Source of the DNA: Darksidea phi
Lineage: Eukaryota > Ascomycota > Dothideomycetes > Pleosporales > Lentitheciaceae
Direction: 5' to 3'
Length of the DNA: 64,000 nt
Assembly (NCBI GenBank): GCA_030770425.1
Contig: JASJFT010000079.1
Span: forward strand, 62,001 to 126,000
Part shown: piece after piece, positions 45,040 through 54,696 of the stretch
Numbering within the stretch: the first letter of the stretch is position 1
Layout of the letters: each line of letters opens with the position of its first letter
The notes under the pieces: model-generated
Told to the model about the DNA's origin: nothing
Database searches by the model: none
The model's input: the letters and a program-made list of their open reading frames with translations, nothing else
Translations under genes and position numbers: made by a program

Positions 45040-45272
45040 CTTCGGCATTGGCAATGGATGCTATATTCAACGTGATAACCACCATCGCCTTCACCTTACC
45101 AAGAACAAACGGCTATATACAAATGAGCTTGGAAGAATCCCGTCCTGCATACCTATATAAATCCATTATGCCTGCCCTCAAGCTGCTTCCCTTCTCCTCA
45201 TATCAATTCCAACGCTGTTCTAAATATTGCCCAGCATGCACATGTCTCTAAAAAGCGGATGGTCGAACTGAT

Positions 45273-46116
45273 ATGGAGACTTTGCCGGCTTATTTGCCCT
45301 ACGCTATTAGTAGCTCCATGTCCGAGTCCCGCTCCGTCCGGGTTGTGATGGACAATAAGCCCTATGTTCGGACTACATACAAGAGCGTGGCCCTATTGTA
45401 CGAGAAGATCGTGACCGGTGGCGATGTTATTGATGGTAAAGAGACCCTTAACCTGAATGGACACAACGTTCGTATGCTGAACTTGGTATCTATCAGTCCG
45501 CTTTTTTTTTGCGCCGTCCATTCATCACGTTAAGGTGGACGTCCCGGGCTCCGACAAGGATAAGAGCAAGAAGAAGAAGAAAAAGAAGAAGAAAGTGCTT
45601 AAAAAGGCCCTCCATGATCGTACGAGCTTGTTCGAGGAGAACCAACTGGACAAAGATAAAGAATGGTTGGTTACGCTCACGCAAGAGGTGGTGGATAACA
45701 TGCGCAAGGGGAAGTGGAGTGCCTTCGTCAACTTTCTAGACGGTGAAGTCCCTACGAACAATATCTGGGCCGTTATCAGCTTCTGGATTTCCTTTTCGTC
45801 GCGTCTCAAGGCGCTCATGCGTGCGCTAGCGGGTCAGGTCGTGGATCGAGACGAGAAGGCGTTGCTCTTCTGTTAGGGACCATTTGAGCAGGAATGGCTG
45901 ACGGTGATTTTATGCTGCGCCGGTTTCACGGCTCGAGCCTACCCGGTAGGCAAGGACAGGAAGGATAGCAAACGCAATAAGATGATCAGCGCGTTCACGA
46001 CTCCGTTAACCCGCTGGACCGACCGGACGAAACCCCAGCTCCAGTCTGAGATTTGCGTGGGTCTTCCCTCTACCAGCATCGGATGTCCATGCGTGGGATA
46101 TCATGCAGGTGAATAA
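45273..46116 (+). pseudogene. Snf2-helicase-like C-terminal fragment, copy 2 (stop and frame break)
   Basis: Block 1 (45273-45485) reads VRVVMDNKPYVRTTYKSVAL and GKETLNLNGHNVRMLNL. After a possible intron (45486-45534, GT-AG) block 2 reads VDVPGSDKDKS, a Lys run, and KALMRALAGQVVDRDEKALL, then an in-frame TAG at 45874-45876. The same frame goes on with GPFEQEWLTVILCCAGF and AFTTPLTRWTDRTKP. Aligned by eye with copy 1, the pairs DEKALLFC/DQKALVFF, PFEQEWLTVIL/PFEQQLFTVVL and PLTRWTDRTK/PLARWKEPLK match, so the two are diverged copies of one family. ATPase motifs are missing. It is preceded by module 45156/45248. Confidence 0.5.
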
Positions 46117-46187
46117 GGCTAAAATTATCTAAGCTTCTACCATATGGTGCTGTAAACTGTAGGGGAGTGTGAAGTGCTTGAACTCGT

Positions 46188-46400
46188 CATCATCATCACC
46201 ACCACCACCACTTCCTTTCAGAACGCCTTCCCTTCCCCACCTCCTCTCCTCCACTCAACAATTCCATCCATCCCCCATCAACACTAACCGCACCCACAGT
46301 AACAAACCCCGCCCCCCTCCCCCAACAAAAGCACCACCAACTGCGCCACCTCCTCCAGCCTCCCCCTCCTCTTCAACGCCCCAACCGCCTCCCCCTTTCA
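46188..46400. repeat. CAT/CAC and C-rich low-complexity tract
   Basis: Simple repeat (CATCATCATCACCACCACC) followed by pyrimidine- and CA-rich sequence. The long Pro/Ser open frame crossing it is compositional. Confidence 0.7.
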
Positions 46401-46576
46401 AGACTCTTCTTCTCCTGCATATTCCGCGCTACAGCGATATCACGCGCGGTGGCGGCCGTGGGGTTTCAATTACACCGCTATACATCATCCAGCCAGTTTG
46501 CAATATTGCTGCGGGAACAGATGAGCAGAAGAAGAGACGAGGGGAAAGGGAAGGGAAGAGGAAAGGAGGGCAGAAG

Positions 46577-47270
46577 TTACGGACGAAGACAATTAATACA
46601 AATATTGCGTTCACCGACTTCCTTCGCCGTACTCCTCGTCAAGCCCATAACGCCATGTTTGCTCACCGTATACGCCGCATTGAACTCCTTCCCCGCAGTC
46701 CCGTTATACTTCCCGCGTTCACAATAGAGCCGCCAGAGGACATGTATTGTAGTTGATATTCGGGGAAGAGCATGACGGCCTTAAGATTGACGTCCATGAT
46801 AACATCCCACTCAGGTTCGTCTTATTAGTCGATGCCCTTTACGTCTATTGATTAGCCCGTGCAGTACGTGAGTTAGCTTTTGAAAATCAAATACTCGATC
46901 CTCGCTCCTCTATCTTCAGCCTTCCTTCCTATTATTAAACCATGGCTAAGCTGAGTGAGCTAGAATTACCTAACGTACCAATAATCCCCGCCAAATTCGC
47001 CGCGCCGTTCAACCTCCCACACATCTGCATAGCAACTCCAATCCGCCGCCTCACACTCTCTCCTCTCCGCACATCAACCACATAACTCAGCACCTGCACA
47101 CTGGAATACTTCGTTCTAATCTCTCGCTCCGTCATATCCAGCGCATTCTCGTTCTGGTTGGCGATGCAGAGGGTGGCGCCACGGGAGGCGAGGAGGTGTG
47201 CGGTTGTGAGACTGATGCCTGAGGCGGTGCCTGTGAGCGCTATGCCAAGGCCGTTGAAGAGGGATATGCT
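46577..47270 (-). pseudogene. Short-chain dehydrogenase/reductase remnant (frameshifted, truncated)
   Basis: On the minus strand: LFNGLGIALTGTASGISLTT (a cofactor-binding TGxxxGI motif), RGATLCIANQNENAL, LNGAANLAGIIG (the NNAG-type motif), then an intron 46978-46821 (GT-AG), DEPEWDVIMDVNLKAVML, and catalytic Ser in SIVNAGSITGL. About 46690 the frame shifts by one; AAYTVSKHGVMGLTRSTAKE with the catalytic YxxxK is in the next frame and soon ends at a stop (46577-46579), without the C-terminal third of an SDR. All family motifs are present in order, so the ancestor was a classical NAD(P)-dependent SDR. The start codon is unclear. A single-base sequencing error explains the shift but not the missing end. 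Confidence 0.75.
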
Positions 47271-48351
47271 GGTGCTAGATTGGAAAGTACATGTGTGGGG
47301 TTGTGAAAGAGGCCTCTTGGAGCGATGAGGGAATGCATCGAGGAAGAATGGGAGCTAGAACCCTCATATACACGTAACCTTAGGAACTAGGTATACGATT
47401 CCATCCCTGCCTCGGCATTCGCGAATAGAAAGTACACCATTGCACCAATAACAATATTCTGCGACGCATCCCAACGCACGTAGGAGGGTAATGTTTCCGA
47501 AAACGTCACTAAGGTTTGGAAGTCTAAGAGTCAAATGTCGGAGAGGGTCTCGCTTACGAAGCATCCAAGGGGCGTAGCGGTAGCGCGGGGACGCACAGGT
47601 TTCGTAACCAATAGAGTGTGATTGACTAGCATCAAACTTCAACCTTACATCTTAGAACAAGGCTTGAAGGCATGTGTGAAGAGCGTTTGGGAAGGAAGTC
47701 TTAGAGGGATGGAAGGGAGAATCTGGCAAGGGGTGCAATTTCATATTGTTGCAGCTTCGTCAAAGGAGATGGAGCTGGCTATCCGCGCGTGGGGCTTGAG
47801 TGCTATAGTGAAGGCGGGGTCTAACCAATCATCAGCGTGACTATCAGCTTCGGAATGTCAATCGTGCGGGCCGAACCGCGACCCAGACCCTAGGTAACAC
47901 GGTAAGCTAATCATCGATCAGTCAATTCAGTCACAGTCATGAAGCAATCCGAGGTTTGATATAATCATTCCAGAATCAAACCACCCATCTGCCCATTCGG
48001 AAACGTATGAAGCCCCAAGTCGCCACTTTTGCCTGAACTCCTCGGCTTAAATTGAAAAAGAAAACGTAAGATATCGTTCCGGGGCTCCGACCGAAATATC
48101 ACCGTAGCTATCAGGGAGGAATTTAGACACAATAGAGAAGAAAGGGATTATCATCTGGGGGTGGTGCAGTCCGGAGCCCGTATCCAAATTTGAGTGGAAG
48201 AGGCTATACCGAGGCGTGTATGCCGATTGTGATCCGAAGAGCGAGTTTGTTGTATCGATAAGATATCTCGACGACTAGCCTGGAGCGGATTCGTACGATT
48301 ATTCGGGATCGAGCGTTGTGAACTTAGCGTGGGCTACCCTGGAGTAAGCGC
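47271..48351. other. Intergenic region, SDR relic to TAF14 3' end
   Basis: About 1.1 kb. Short open frames only (for example 47364-47642), without signatures; nothing is called. Confidence 0.4.
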
Positions 48352-49356
48352 CTAGATGTCCGTCTTTGAGGCTGTGAACTCCCACAGCATCTTGACTAGG
48401 GAGTCCGGGAGGGTGTAGAGGTCGACGTGGAACTCGCCGTCTGAAATTTCGTTAGCATGTGATAGATCAACAGTGATGGGGATACCTACTTTCAACATCG
48501 TTCTTGGTGTACGTCTCGCTTGTCTTGTTGTCGTGTACCATAGTGACTACGTGCAACAGATCGTCCTCGCTCAGCTTCTGAAGACCATCGGCAAGCTTCT
48601 CCATATCGACCTGAGTATGTGCGTTAGCTTATAAACGCGTACTCCTCGGGGGGCAACTCACATTCTTGTCCTTCCGGCCGCCCTTCTTCTTTGCCGCGTC
48701 GCCCTTACCACCACGGACACCGTTCGCATCGCCGGCCGGACCGGAAGCCTCTAGTAACGCCAGGAGGTCGGGCTTGGGGTTCCTGAAAGTCTATGTGACT
48801 CCATCAGCACTCTTCCTTGTGCATCCTGCGCAGTTCAACCTACCACGGTGTGCGTCGCTTCATACCGCTCAGCCTGGAAGTTGAGGTCGTGTTCGAGAGT
48901 GTGATCGCCGCCCTTGTGTGCGCCCGTAAGGACAATAGTCATATCGAACTCGCCCCATCCCTTCTCCTCGATTTTGAACGGAGGCTTCTTGAACACTGCG
49001 CAAGTCAGCATTCGCCCGGTTTGCGCTACAGTGGCCGAAGCGCCTCACCTTGCTTGTTCTTCTCAAATGACGGGTGAAGATTGTAGACGGCCTTCTCGAA
49101 GCAATTCGCTACTACTTCCTGGCCCTGCTCGTTCAACAGGCAGATTTCTATGCTCCATGATCGCATGGGAAATCCCTCCATCGGTGACGGCTCGGCGCTG
49201 TTCGGTGACCATCAGCGACACAGAAAACGCGTGCGGATCGCGTATATACGTACATGGGCCTCTGCGTCGTGATGAGCTTGACGGTCCGTTTGACCTGCGG
49301 AGAAGTTAGCCATGCTTGTTCGCTGTATTTGGCGCGCAAAAACTCACGTCCGGCAT
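48352..49356 (-). CDS. TAF14: Taf14-like YEATS-domain protein
   Basis: Minus-strand exons are 49356-49348 (ATG CCG GAC), 49294-49254, 49197-49049, 48995-48844, 48790-48662, 48610-48490 and 48440-48352; phases all close, 229 aa (yeast Taf14: 244). Seen: the YEATS domain (residues 1 to about 130) with VKRTVKLITTQRPI, PMEGFPMRSWSIEICLLN, YNLHPSFEKNKQVFKKPPF, EEKGWGEFDMTIVL and DHTLEHDLNFQAERYEATHT. Next a basic linker (KKKGGRKDKN), then a C-terminal extra-terminal-type domain (MEKLADGLQKLSEDDLLHVV and ENGEFHVDLYTLPDSLVKML). Known: Taf14 reads acylated histone H3 lysine through YEATS and is a shared subunit of TFIID, TFIIF, INO80, SWI/SNF and NuA3. The C-terminal domain separates it from Yaf9, which carries a coiled coil there. 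Confidence 0.92.
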
Positions 49357-49886
49357 CCTGGATGCAGTAGTTGTATCGTGCGATGAAGGAAGAGGTCACA
49401 GGGTAGATTGGGGGAGAGGCGCGTGAATTGGCGCGTCAGTTGGTCGGAGAGGTGAGGTTGAGTGGCTGGTCGGAGCTTTATTAGCGGGGGGAACGCAGGC
49501 GAGCGGGATGGCAATTGTACCTCACCGCAGCGTTCCCTTGGCATATCAACGCCCGCCGCCTGAAAGAACACGTCGGCTTATCATACGCGAACGTGAGAGG
49601 ATCAAGCAGGTAAAGGTCGCGTGTTCTCTGCCAGACTGTGGGTTTCACATCAGCCTTTGGGCATCGAGGCCAAACATGTCTTGACAACATGAATCCGTAA
49701 AGTTTCATTTACGTATTGTTTGGGGAAAGGCCTGTGAGCGATAGAGTAAGGCCGATTTAGATACTATCTATGTGCAAGATGGGGATCTCTACCGCCAGGC
49801 TATGGTACTGCGCCAAAATTCACGCCACCCTCGTGCATCCAGTCCGCGATTTCCACCGTGATATCAACCTGTCCGTCCTCACACAG
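49357..49886. other. TAF14 promoter and YRB1 3' flank
   Basis: About 530 bp, both genes on the minus strand; no gene recognised. Confidence 0.45.
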
Positions 49887-50795
49887 CTAGTCCGTCTTGA
49901 AGAGCGCCTCGTTCTCTTGCTGCGCCTTGATGAAGGCCTCCTTGAAAGCGTTGGCGTCTGTGACAATTGTCAATGCACTGAATTCTCAAGTTCATTTTCG
50001 GGTACTCACTCTCGCTGTTGGCAAAACGAATAGCAAGGGTCTGAGCCTCCGGCTCGCCCTCGCTGACGTCGGCGGCAGCGTTCCAAACCCAACTGCGGTC
50101 GCTACCTACATTGGGCGACAGCTTCATATCGGGGACAACTACACCAATCTTAGCAGAGGTTCAATATACTGTTGCGTGCCTATCCTACCATAGTGGTTGG
50201 CGCAGACCTTGAGCGTCTTGTCCCGGCGCATGACGAGACGAGTCTTGCCATTCTCCTTGTGCTTCAGTAACCTGACATCACCGGTGCCCCGCTCCTTCCA
50301 CTCTCGCGACTCCCTGTCGAACTTGAACAGCTTGGCCCGCATTTTGAATGTCTGCTCCTCGAGCTCCTCGTTGGTCTTGGTGTCAACCTTCTCCGTAAGG
50401 TGGACGACTGGCGCAAACTCGACGTCGGGCTCCTCGTTCTCGGGGCTCTCCTCCTGTGTACTGTTAGCACGGGATTATAGTAGGCTATCCATTGCACGTA
50501 CCTCGCCGGTCTTGGACTTGGACGCGCCCGACGGCTCGTCGGCATCGTCGACGTCCTCCTTCTTTTCCTTCTTAGGTCCGCCTCCAAACATGGAGAACAT
50601 GTTGTCCTTCATCGCCGAAGAGGCAGTCGACGCGGCTTCGGTGACTTTCTCAGTGACTGATGGAGCGGGCTTGTCCTCTGCAGGCTTTGGGTCGGTGACA
50701 TCGGTAGTAACCTTTGCTGTCTCGTCTTTCTGGAGCGTCGCGCCTGGGGCGGCGACCTGCTCAGCAGCGGGGTCGGGTTTGGCAACGTCCGTCAT
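49887..50795 (-). CDS. YRB1: Ran-binding protein 1 (Yrb1)
   Basis: Minus-strand exons are 50795-50502, 50453-50189, 50138-50010 and 49957-49887; 252 aa. The first 100 residues are an acidic, Lys/Glu/Ala-rich disordered tail with a short [14 protein letters not shown] patch. The Ran-binding domain follows (about 105-245): [107 protein letters not shown]. These are the canonical RanBP1 signatures. Known: it binds Ran-GTP in the cytoplasm and, with RanGAP, releases it from karyopherins, recycling transport receptors. FSMFGG near the acidic tail recalls nucleoporin-type FxFG linkers of the Yrb2 relatives, but the size fits Yrb1. Confidence 0.95.
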
Positions 50796-51651
50796 TCTTA
50801 CCAGGGTAAAAGTGGACGAGTTGACTTAAGGAGGAATGGGTGTAATAATTTGCGGGATCTCGCAGTACAAGATATGCGAGGGGGGGTGCCGGTGGAGCGT
50901 TGTGCAGTGCTCCAGAATTTAAACAGAAGTGGGCTTGAAAGGCGGCTTCCCAGGGCGCTGCACAGACCTGGAGGGGCAACGCTAGCCCCTCTTGAGCACT
51001 ATCGCACTTTGCACGTGCAGGCAGTTCACTGGCGGTAACTTGATGCCTACGGGAGCCTGGCCTGGAGACTGGTTTGATCATCTGCTCGTCCGACGGCGGA
51101 GAAGCCGGACCCTTCACGACACTCAACTCCTGCGCGACAGCGTGTACTCCGGCAAAGAGCGATGACGTATTGGTCCTTGTTCACGAACAGGGTGAGGATC
51201 CTTTTTAATAATCCCCGAGACTGAGCGCACAGCCCGTACATAGCCAACAAGAGGATACCATCATGCAGTAGCTGCGTAGAGTTGTCATTCTATGTGTTTC
51301 CTTAAGCGCGGAATGAAGGTGAAAGTCTATGTACGTGGACGTAGGCATACTCCCAAAAAGGAAAAGTTACAGTACAGATTGAAGTGTGGCGTATGTGAAT
51401 TGACTACAAGATATAACTTAACCCGTGATAGTCCATGCGAAAGAGATTCCTAGGCGCCAGAGTCCACCAGAGCACATGCCAAAGACATCTAACTAATGAA
51501 CCCGCGCCCGTGCCTGGGGTATGATGCCTCCGATAGAATACTCCACCAGTCCGCTCTTGTCAGTCAACGCGCCAAAACCAAAACGCCATCTTATGTTGGA
51601 ACAAGATCAAAAGTGCTTACGCCTCGTCGCGAGCTCAACTCCCCATCCTCC
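50796..51651. other. YRB1 upstream region
   Basis: About 860 bp between the YRB1 start and the 3' end of the next minus-strand gene. Nothing recognised. Confidence 0.4.
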
Positions 51652-53991
51652 TCACCAGCCGATCTTCTTGCAGGAACGAGTCTTCTTCTTTCCATCCCCT
51701 CGGCTTGACAGACCTACTGCACGCTCAACGCCGCAGCGTATCCGGAAAGCGTTGTTTCTTGCCCGTAGCGTAGTGCGAGAAGTCCTGACGGGAGCGGTCA
51801 TTCTGCGAAGACTCACCCAAGTGTCCCCGGGGATGTTCCTCAAGAACGAAGTCCCCGCGGCTAGTCGACGTTTGGCCTCCTTCTTGGCTCCCCGAAGATG
51901 GCCTGCTGCTTCACGACGTGAACTGTCGACTTTTTCTTTCCAATCGCCAGTGCCGTCCTCCAGTCGAGCAATTTCAGCTCTGACTCGCTTCGAAAGAGAA
52001 CAAGTTAGATCTCGAATCCCTTGCTGAGTGGTGGCAATGTCGTTTTTCACAACGTCGATAAATCGGAAAAATCCTGACTTGTTGTGGCCCATGGTGATCG
52101 CAAATGACTGCTGCATGAGCGGCTTGGTGTGAGTCGTAATGTTTACATTGAAGGACCCCATCGGATACTCCTGCTCCAGATGAACCACGTAGGCACCTTC
52201 GAGAGTTCGAACGTACTCGATAGGTACGGTCTTTCCATCTTTGAATACCTGAATCTGGAGCTGAGGCTTGCGCTTACGGCTAGCAAAGTCTCTCGATGGA
52301 CTGAGCAGAAACTGGTGTTCTCCAGTAGCTTGTATTTCAAACCCACCCATTTTTTCTTGCCGTTTTTGCTTTTGCTGTTGCTTTCGCTGGGAAGGCTGTT
52401 GTGGAGTAGGTACCACGGTCAGGTCACACGCCGTACTCTTGGTAGGAAACGGAGACGCGAGTGGCACCACCGGCTTGGATATGGACGTTGTCGGAGCCGA
52501 GATAGAAGGGGAAACCGACGTGACGACCTTAATGGGATCTGCCGAGATCTTTCCGCCCGCATCTGACATACTGTATTTGGTATGGAGTTGTGGCATGAAT
52601 GTCGTACCCAGTACACACAGAGTCATCATTGTGCACAGCGCGGCGAAAGTCAAGAGCAGTTTCTTCGTGTTTGGTGACACTGACGGATTCAAATTAGGAA
52701 CGTTTTCTTTGATTGAGGTTACGGCGCAGTCCAAGAAGGTGCGGATGCCCCATGCCCGAGCTGGTGCAACTGGGTTCGACGGACTCGTTGCAACGGCACG
52801 AGTAGTGAGGGCGGCCAAGTGTCGGTTTAGCTGCGATGGCTCAAGGGTCAAGAAGGTATACACGTCGACTGGGATGGTCTCCTGCTGCTCGAAGTCAGAT
52901 TGGTCATCATCTCTACCCTCAACGCAGAAACGTAAGCTCTTGTTGTCAGCGAAACCATCTGGATGGAGATGGAAGCGTCGACCCGCAGCGATATGAAGAC
53001 ACGGAATATGATGGCGTTTGAACGCCTCACGGGCAACGGGAAACTTGTCGACTTCAGGAGTCGGTAATATGGGCTGTGGGTACCAAAAGACCACGAGGTT
53101 TGGGAGAAGGGTGGAATCAGGGTTATAGCGGGACTTTCGGGTACCAATCGTCAGGTCCGATCCACTATCCAAAGTGACAACGATTCCACTCTCTTTCCCT
53201 GCCTCTTCAAGTAGCTTGATGTTGGAGCAATGTTCAGTGGTCACGACAGGGCCGTACGGCTCCATCTGACCCCGCATCATGATAGACCTAGAGGGGCCAG
53301 GCGAGGCGGCAAGGGCGGCGTGCACACGAGACTGTATGTGCTCCTTGTTCCAGCCCTCGATGTTTCCAATAAATAAGACCTTGAAGGACCCGTCCACAGG
53401 CACAGGAAGATGGCGTTCAGACAGGGTGGCTCGGACCATGAGTCTCAAATGGGAGCGTCCGTAGGCGTGTAGGACTCCGCCTGAGGTTTGAGCCTCGGTG
53501 AACTCTTTGGACAGAGCACACGCATCTATGCCATGGTGCTCTGCACTGGGCTCCTCCTGCAGGCGGATGACGCAACTGCCCTCGCTTCCATCCATATTCG
53601 GTGTTTCCGTCAGCGTGCTGTCGTGGCCACCGAACAGCGTGTGATCGTCCGAAGCTTCGGCGGCGGCGGGTTCGAGCTCCCGTTGGGGTTCGTCGACGAA
53701 CTCTTGCTCAAAGTCATCGTCGTCGTCGTCGTCTTCATCGAAGGTGGACGCATCGTCGGGGGTAGTGGAGGCAACCGAGGCGGTATGACCCTCGTCATCT
53801 GAGATGCCGTAGACGCTGTCTTCGAGGGGGACGACCTCGTAGGTGCTCTCTTCAAGAGGGTTGACCTCCTGGGTTATCTGTGCGTTAGACCGCATGATCA
53901 GGGTGTTGAGGTCAAGCCCAGCGAAAGACTGGTCGATCCGAGCTGGTGGGTATTCGAATTCCTGAGAAGATTCAGGGCTAGCGGAGGACAT
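51652..53991 (-). CDS. Large single-exon protein of unknown function with one membrane segment
   Basis: One uninterrupted frame of 779 codons. Residues 1-160 are acidic and disordered, with a poly-Asp run (FDEDDDDDDDFEQEF) coded by a GTC/ATC-type trinucleotide tract on the plus strand. A folded region about 170-420 contains FKVLFIGNIEGWNKEHIQ and NLVVFWYPQPILP. A hydrophobic helix about residues 443-465 (LLLTFAALCTMMTLCVLGTTF) suggests one membrane span. After it comes a Gln/Lys-rich linker, then a beta-rich part and a very basic Arg-rich C-terminus. No named domain recognised. FKVLFIGNIEGW could begin a nucleotide- or ligand-binding fold, but no P-loop is visible. Context: between YRB1 and an alcohol dehydrogenase, all on the same strand. 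Confidence 0.8.
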   Translation of the reverse strand: MSSASPESSQEFEYPPARIDQSFAGLDLNTLIMRSNAQITQEVNPLEESTYEVVPLEDSVYGISDDEGHTASVASTTPDDASTFDEDDDDDDDFEQEFVDEPQRELEPAAAEASDDHTLFGGHDSTLTETPNMDGSEGSCVIRLQEEPSAEHHGIDACALSKEFTEAQTSGGVLHAYGRSHLRLMVRATLSERHLPVPVDGSFKVLFIGNIEGWNKEHIQSRVHAALAASPGPSRSIMMRGQMEPYGPVVTTEHCSNIKLLEEAGKESGIVVTLDSGSDLTIGTRKSRYNPDSTLLPNLVVFWYPQPILPTPEVDKFPVAREAFKRHHIPCLHIAAGRRFHLHPDGFADNKSLRFCVEGRDDDQSDFEQQETIPVDVYTFLTLEPSQLNRHLAALTTRAVATSPSNPVAPARAWGIRTFLDCAVTSIKENVPNLNPSVSPNTKKLLLTFAALCTMMTLCVLGTTFMPQLHTKYSMSDAGGKISADPIKVVTSVSPSISAPTTSISKPVVPLASPFPTKSTACDLTVVPTPQQPSQRKQQQKQKRQEKMGGFEIQATGEHQFLLSPSRDFASRKRKPQLQIQVFKDGKTVPIEYVRTLEGAYVVHLEQEYPMGSFNVNITTHTKPLMQQSFAITMGHNKSGFFRFIDVVKNDIATTQQGIRDLTCSLSKRVRAEIARLEDGTGDWKEKVDSSRREAAGHLRGAKKEAKRRLAAGTSFLRNIPGDTWVSLRRMTAPVRTSRTTLRARNNAFRIRCGVERAVGLSSRGDGKKKTRSCKKIGW

Positions 53992-54696
53992 GTCAGCGTG
54001 GAGACATTAAAGAGAAGGCACACGGGGGAGGGGTTGTGAAAGTAGTGGGAGGCCGCTGACGAGGTGTGAAACGGGCAGAGGGCGGGCGGGCGGGCGTGGG
54101 TGGTGAGGTGGTAAGGTTCGCGGGCGCTGCCTAACCTTGGACGCGTGCGGAAGCCTTGCCGCGGGGTGACGGGTGGGGCAGTCGGCGCTGCACGAACACG
54201 TTGTTTGACGTTGTTTGGTGAAGAGGAGCCGCCGCCCGTGCAGTTTCTCCCAGCTGCGATACAGATACACAGGAGGTGTTGTGGTAACGGTATGTGCAGG
54301 GAAGCAAGGCAGGTAACAGCGATGATGAGCGGCAGCGCGGGGGTTTGGCTGCAGGCGCCCCCTCATCGAGCACGCCTCACCATCTCGGGCTTAGTACTGC
54401 CCTATCTAATCATCTCGTCGCCATTACCGTGGGAGGGCAATCATGTAGCCTTACTACGCACGAATATTGCCAATGAACGAATGACTCTTTGACTAAACAG
54501 CAACCGTCTTTGTCGGCCTTGGGAAGAGACTACGATCATTGGTCGCCTTTCGACAGGATCGCGCCCTGAAGGCCACTAGGCACTAGGAGCACCAACACAC
54601 CAAAGAAGCCCGCCGTAGACGGATCGGATTGGAATTCAAACCTCTACGATATCCAGCAAACCCCCCAGCCATCCTCTTCCCACACACTTCCTTCCC
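53992..54696. other. Upstream region of the 779-aa gene, 3' flank of the alcohol dehydrogenase
   Basis: About 700 bp; the part next to the start is pyrimidine-rich on the coding strand. No gene recognised. Confidence 0.45.

Larger units (their letters stand above)
40308..45253 (+). repeat. Recurrent TATA / CT-rich / CTAAAA promoter-like modules
   Basis: At least seven modules have the same order: TATA box (TATAAA, or ATAAAA at 42291), then 30-70 nt rich in CTTCC/TTCTC, then CTAAAA (usually A/T before it) 53-123 nt after the TATA, then an ATG soon after. TATA/CTAAAA pairs: 40308/40375, 40800/40901, 41522/41575, 42291/42386, 43450/43573, 44447/44508, 45156/45248. Partial ones lie at 41209 (CTAAAA without TATA), 43140 (TTTAAT instead of TATA) and 44022 (TATA only). 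Two modules lie directly upstream of the two Snf2-like fragments. Sequence between modules is not obviously repeated. TATA plus pyrimidine tract is what strong fungal core promoters look like. Confidence 0.5.

Noticed and set aside
40308..45253. A simple tandem repeat of about 380 bp explaining the promoter-like modules
   Set aside because: Several spacings are close to multiples of that length, but sequence between modules does not match, so a plain tandem repeat is not supported.
46169..46756. 195-codon Pro/Ser-rich frame
   Set aside because: It follows a CAT/CAC simple repeat and is antisense to the dehydrogenase relic.
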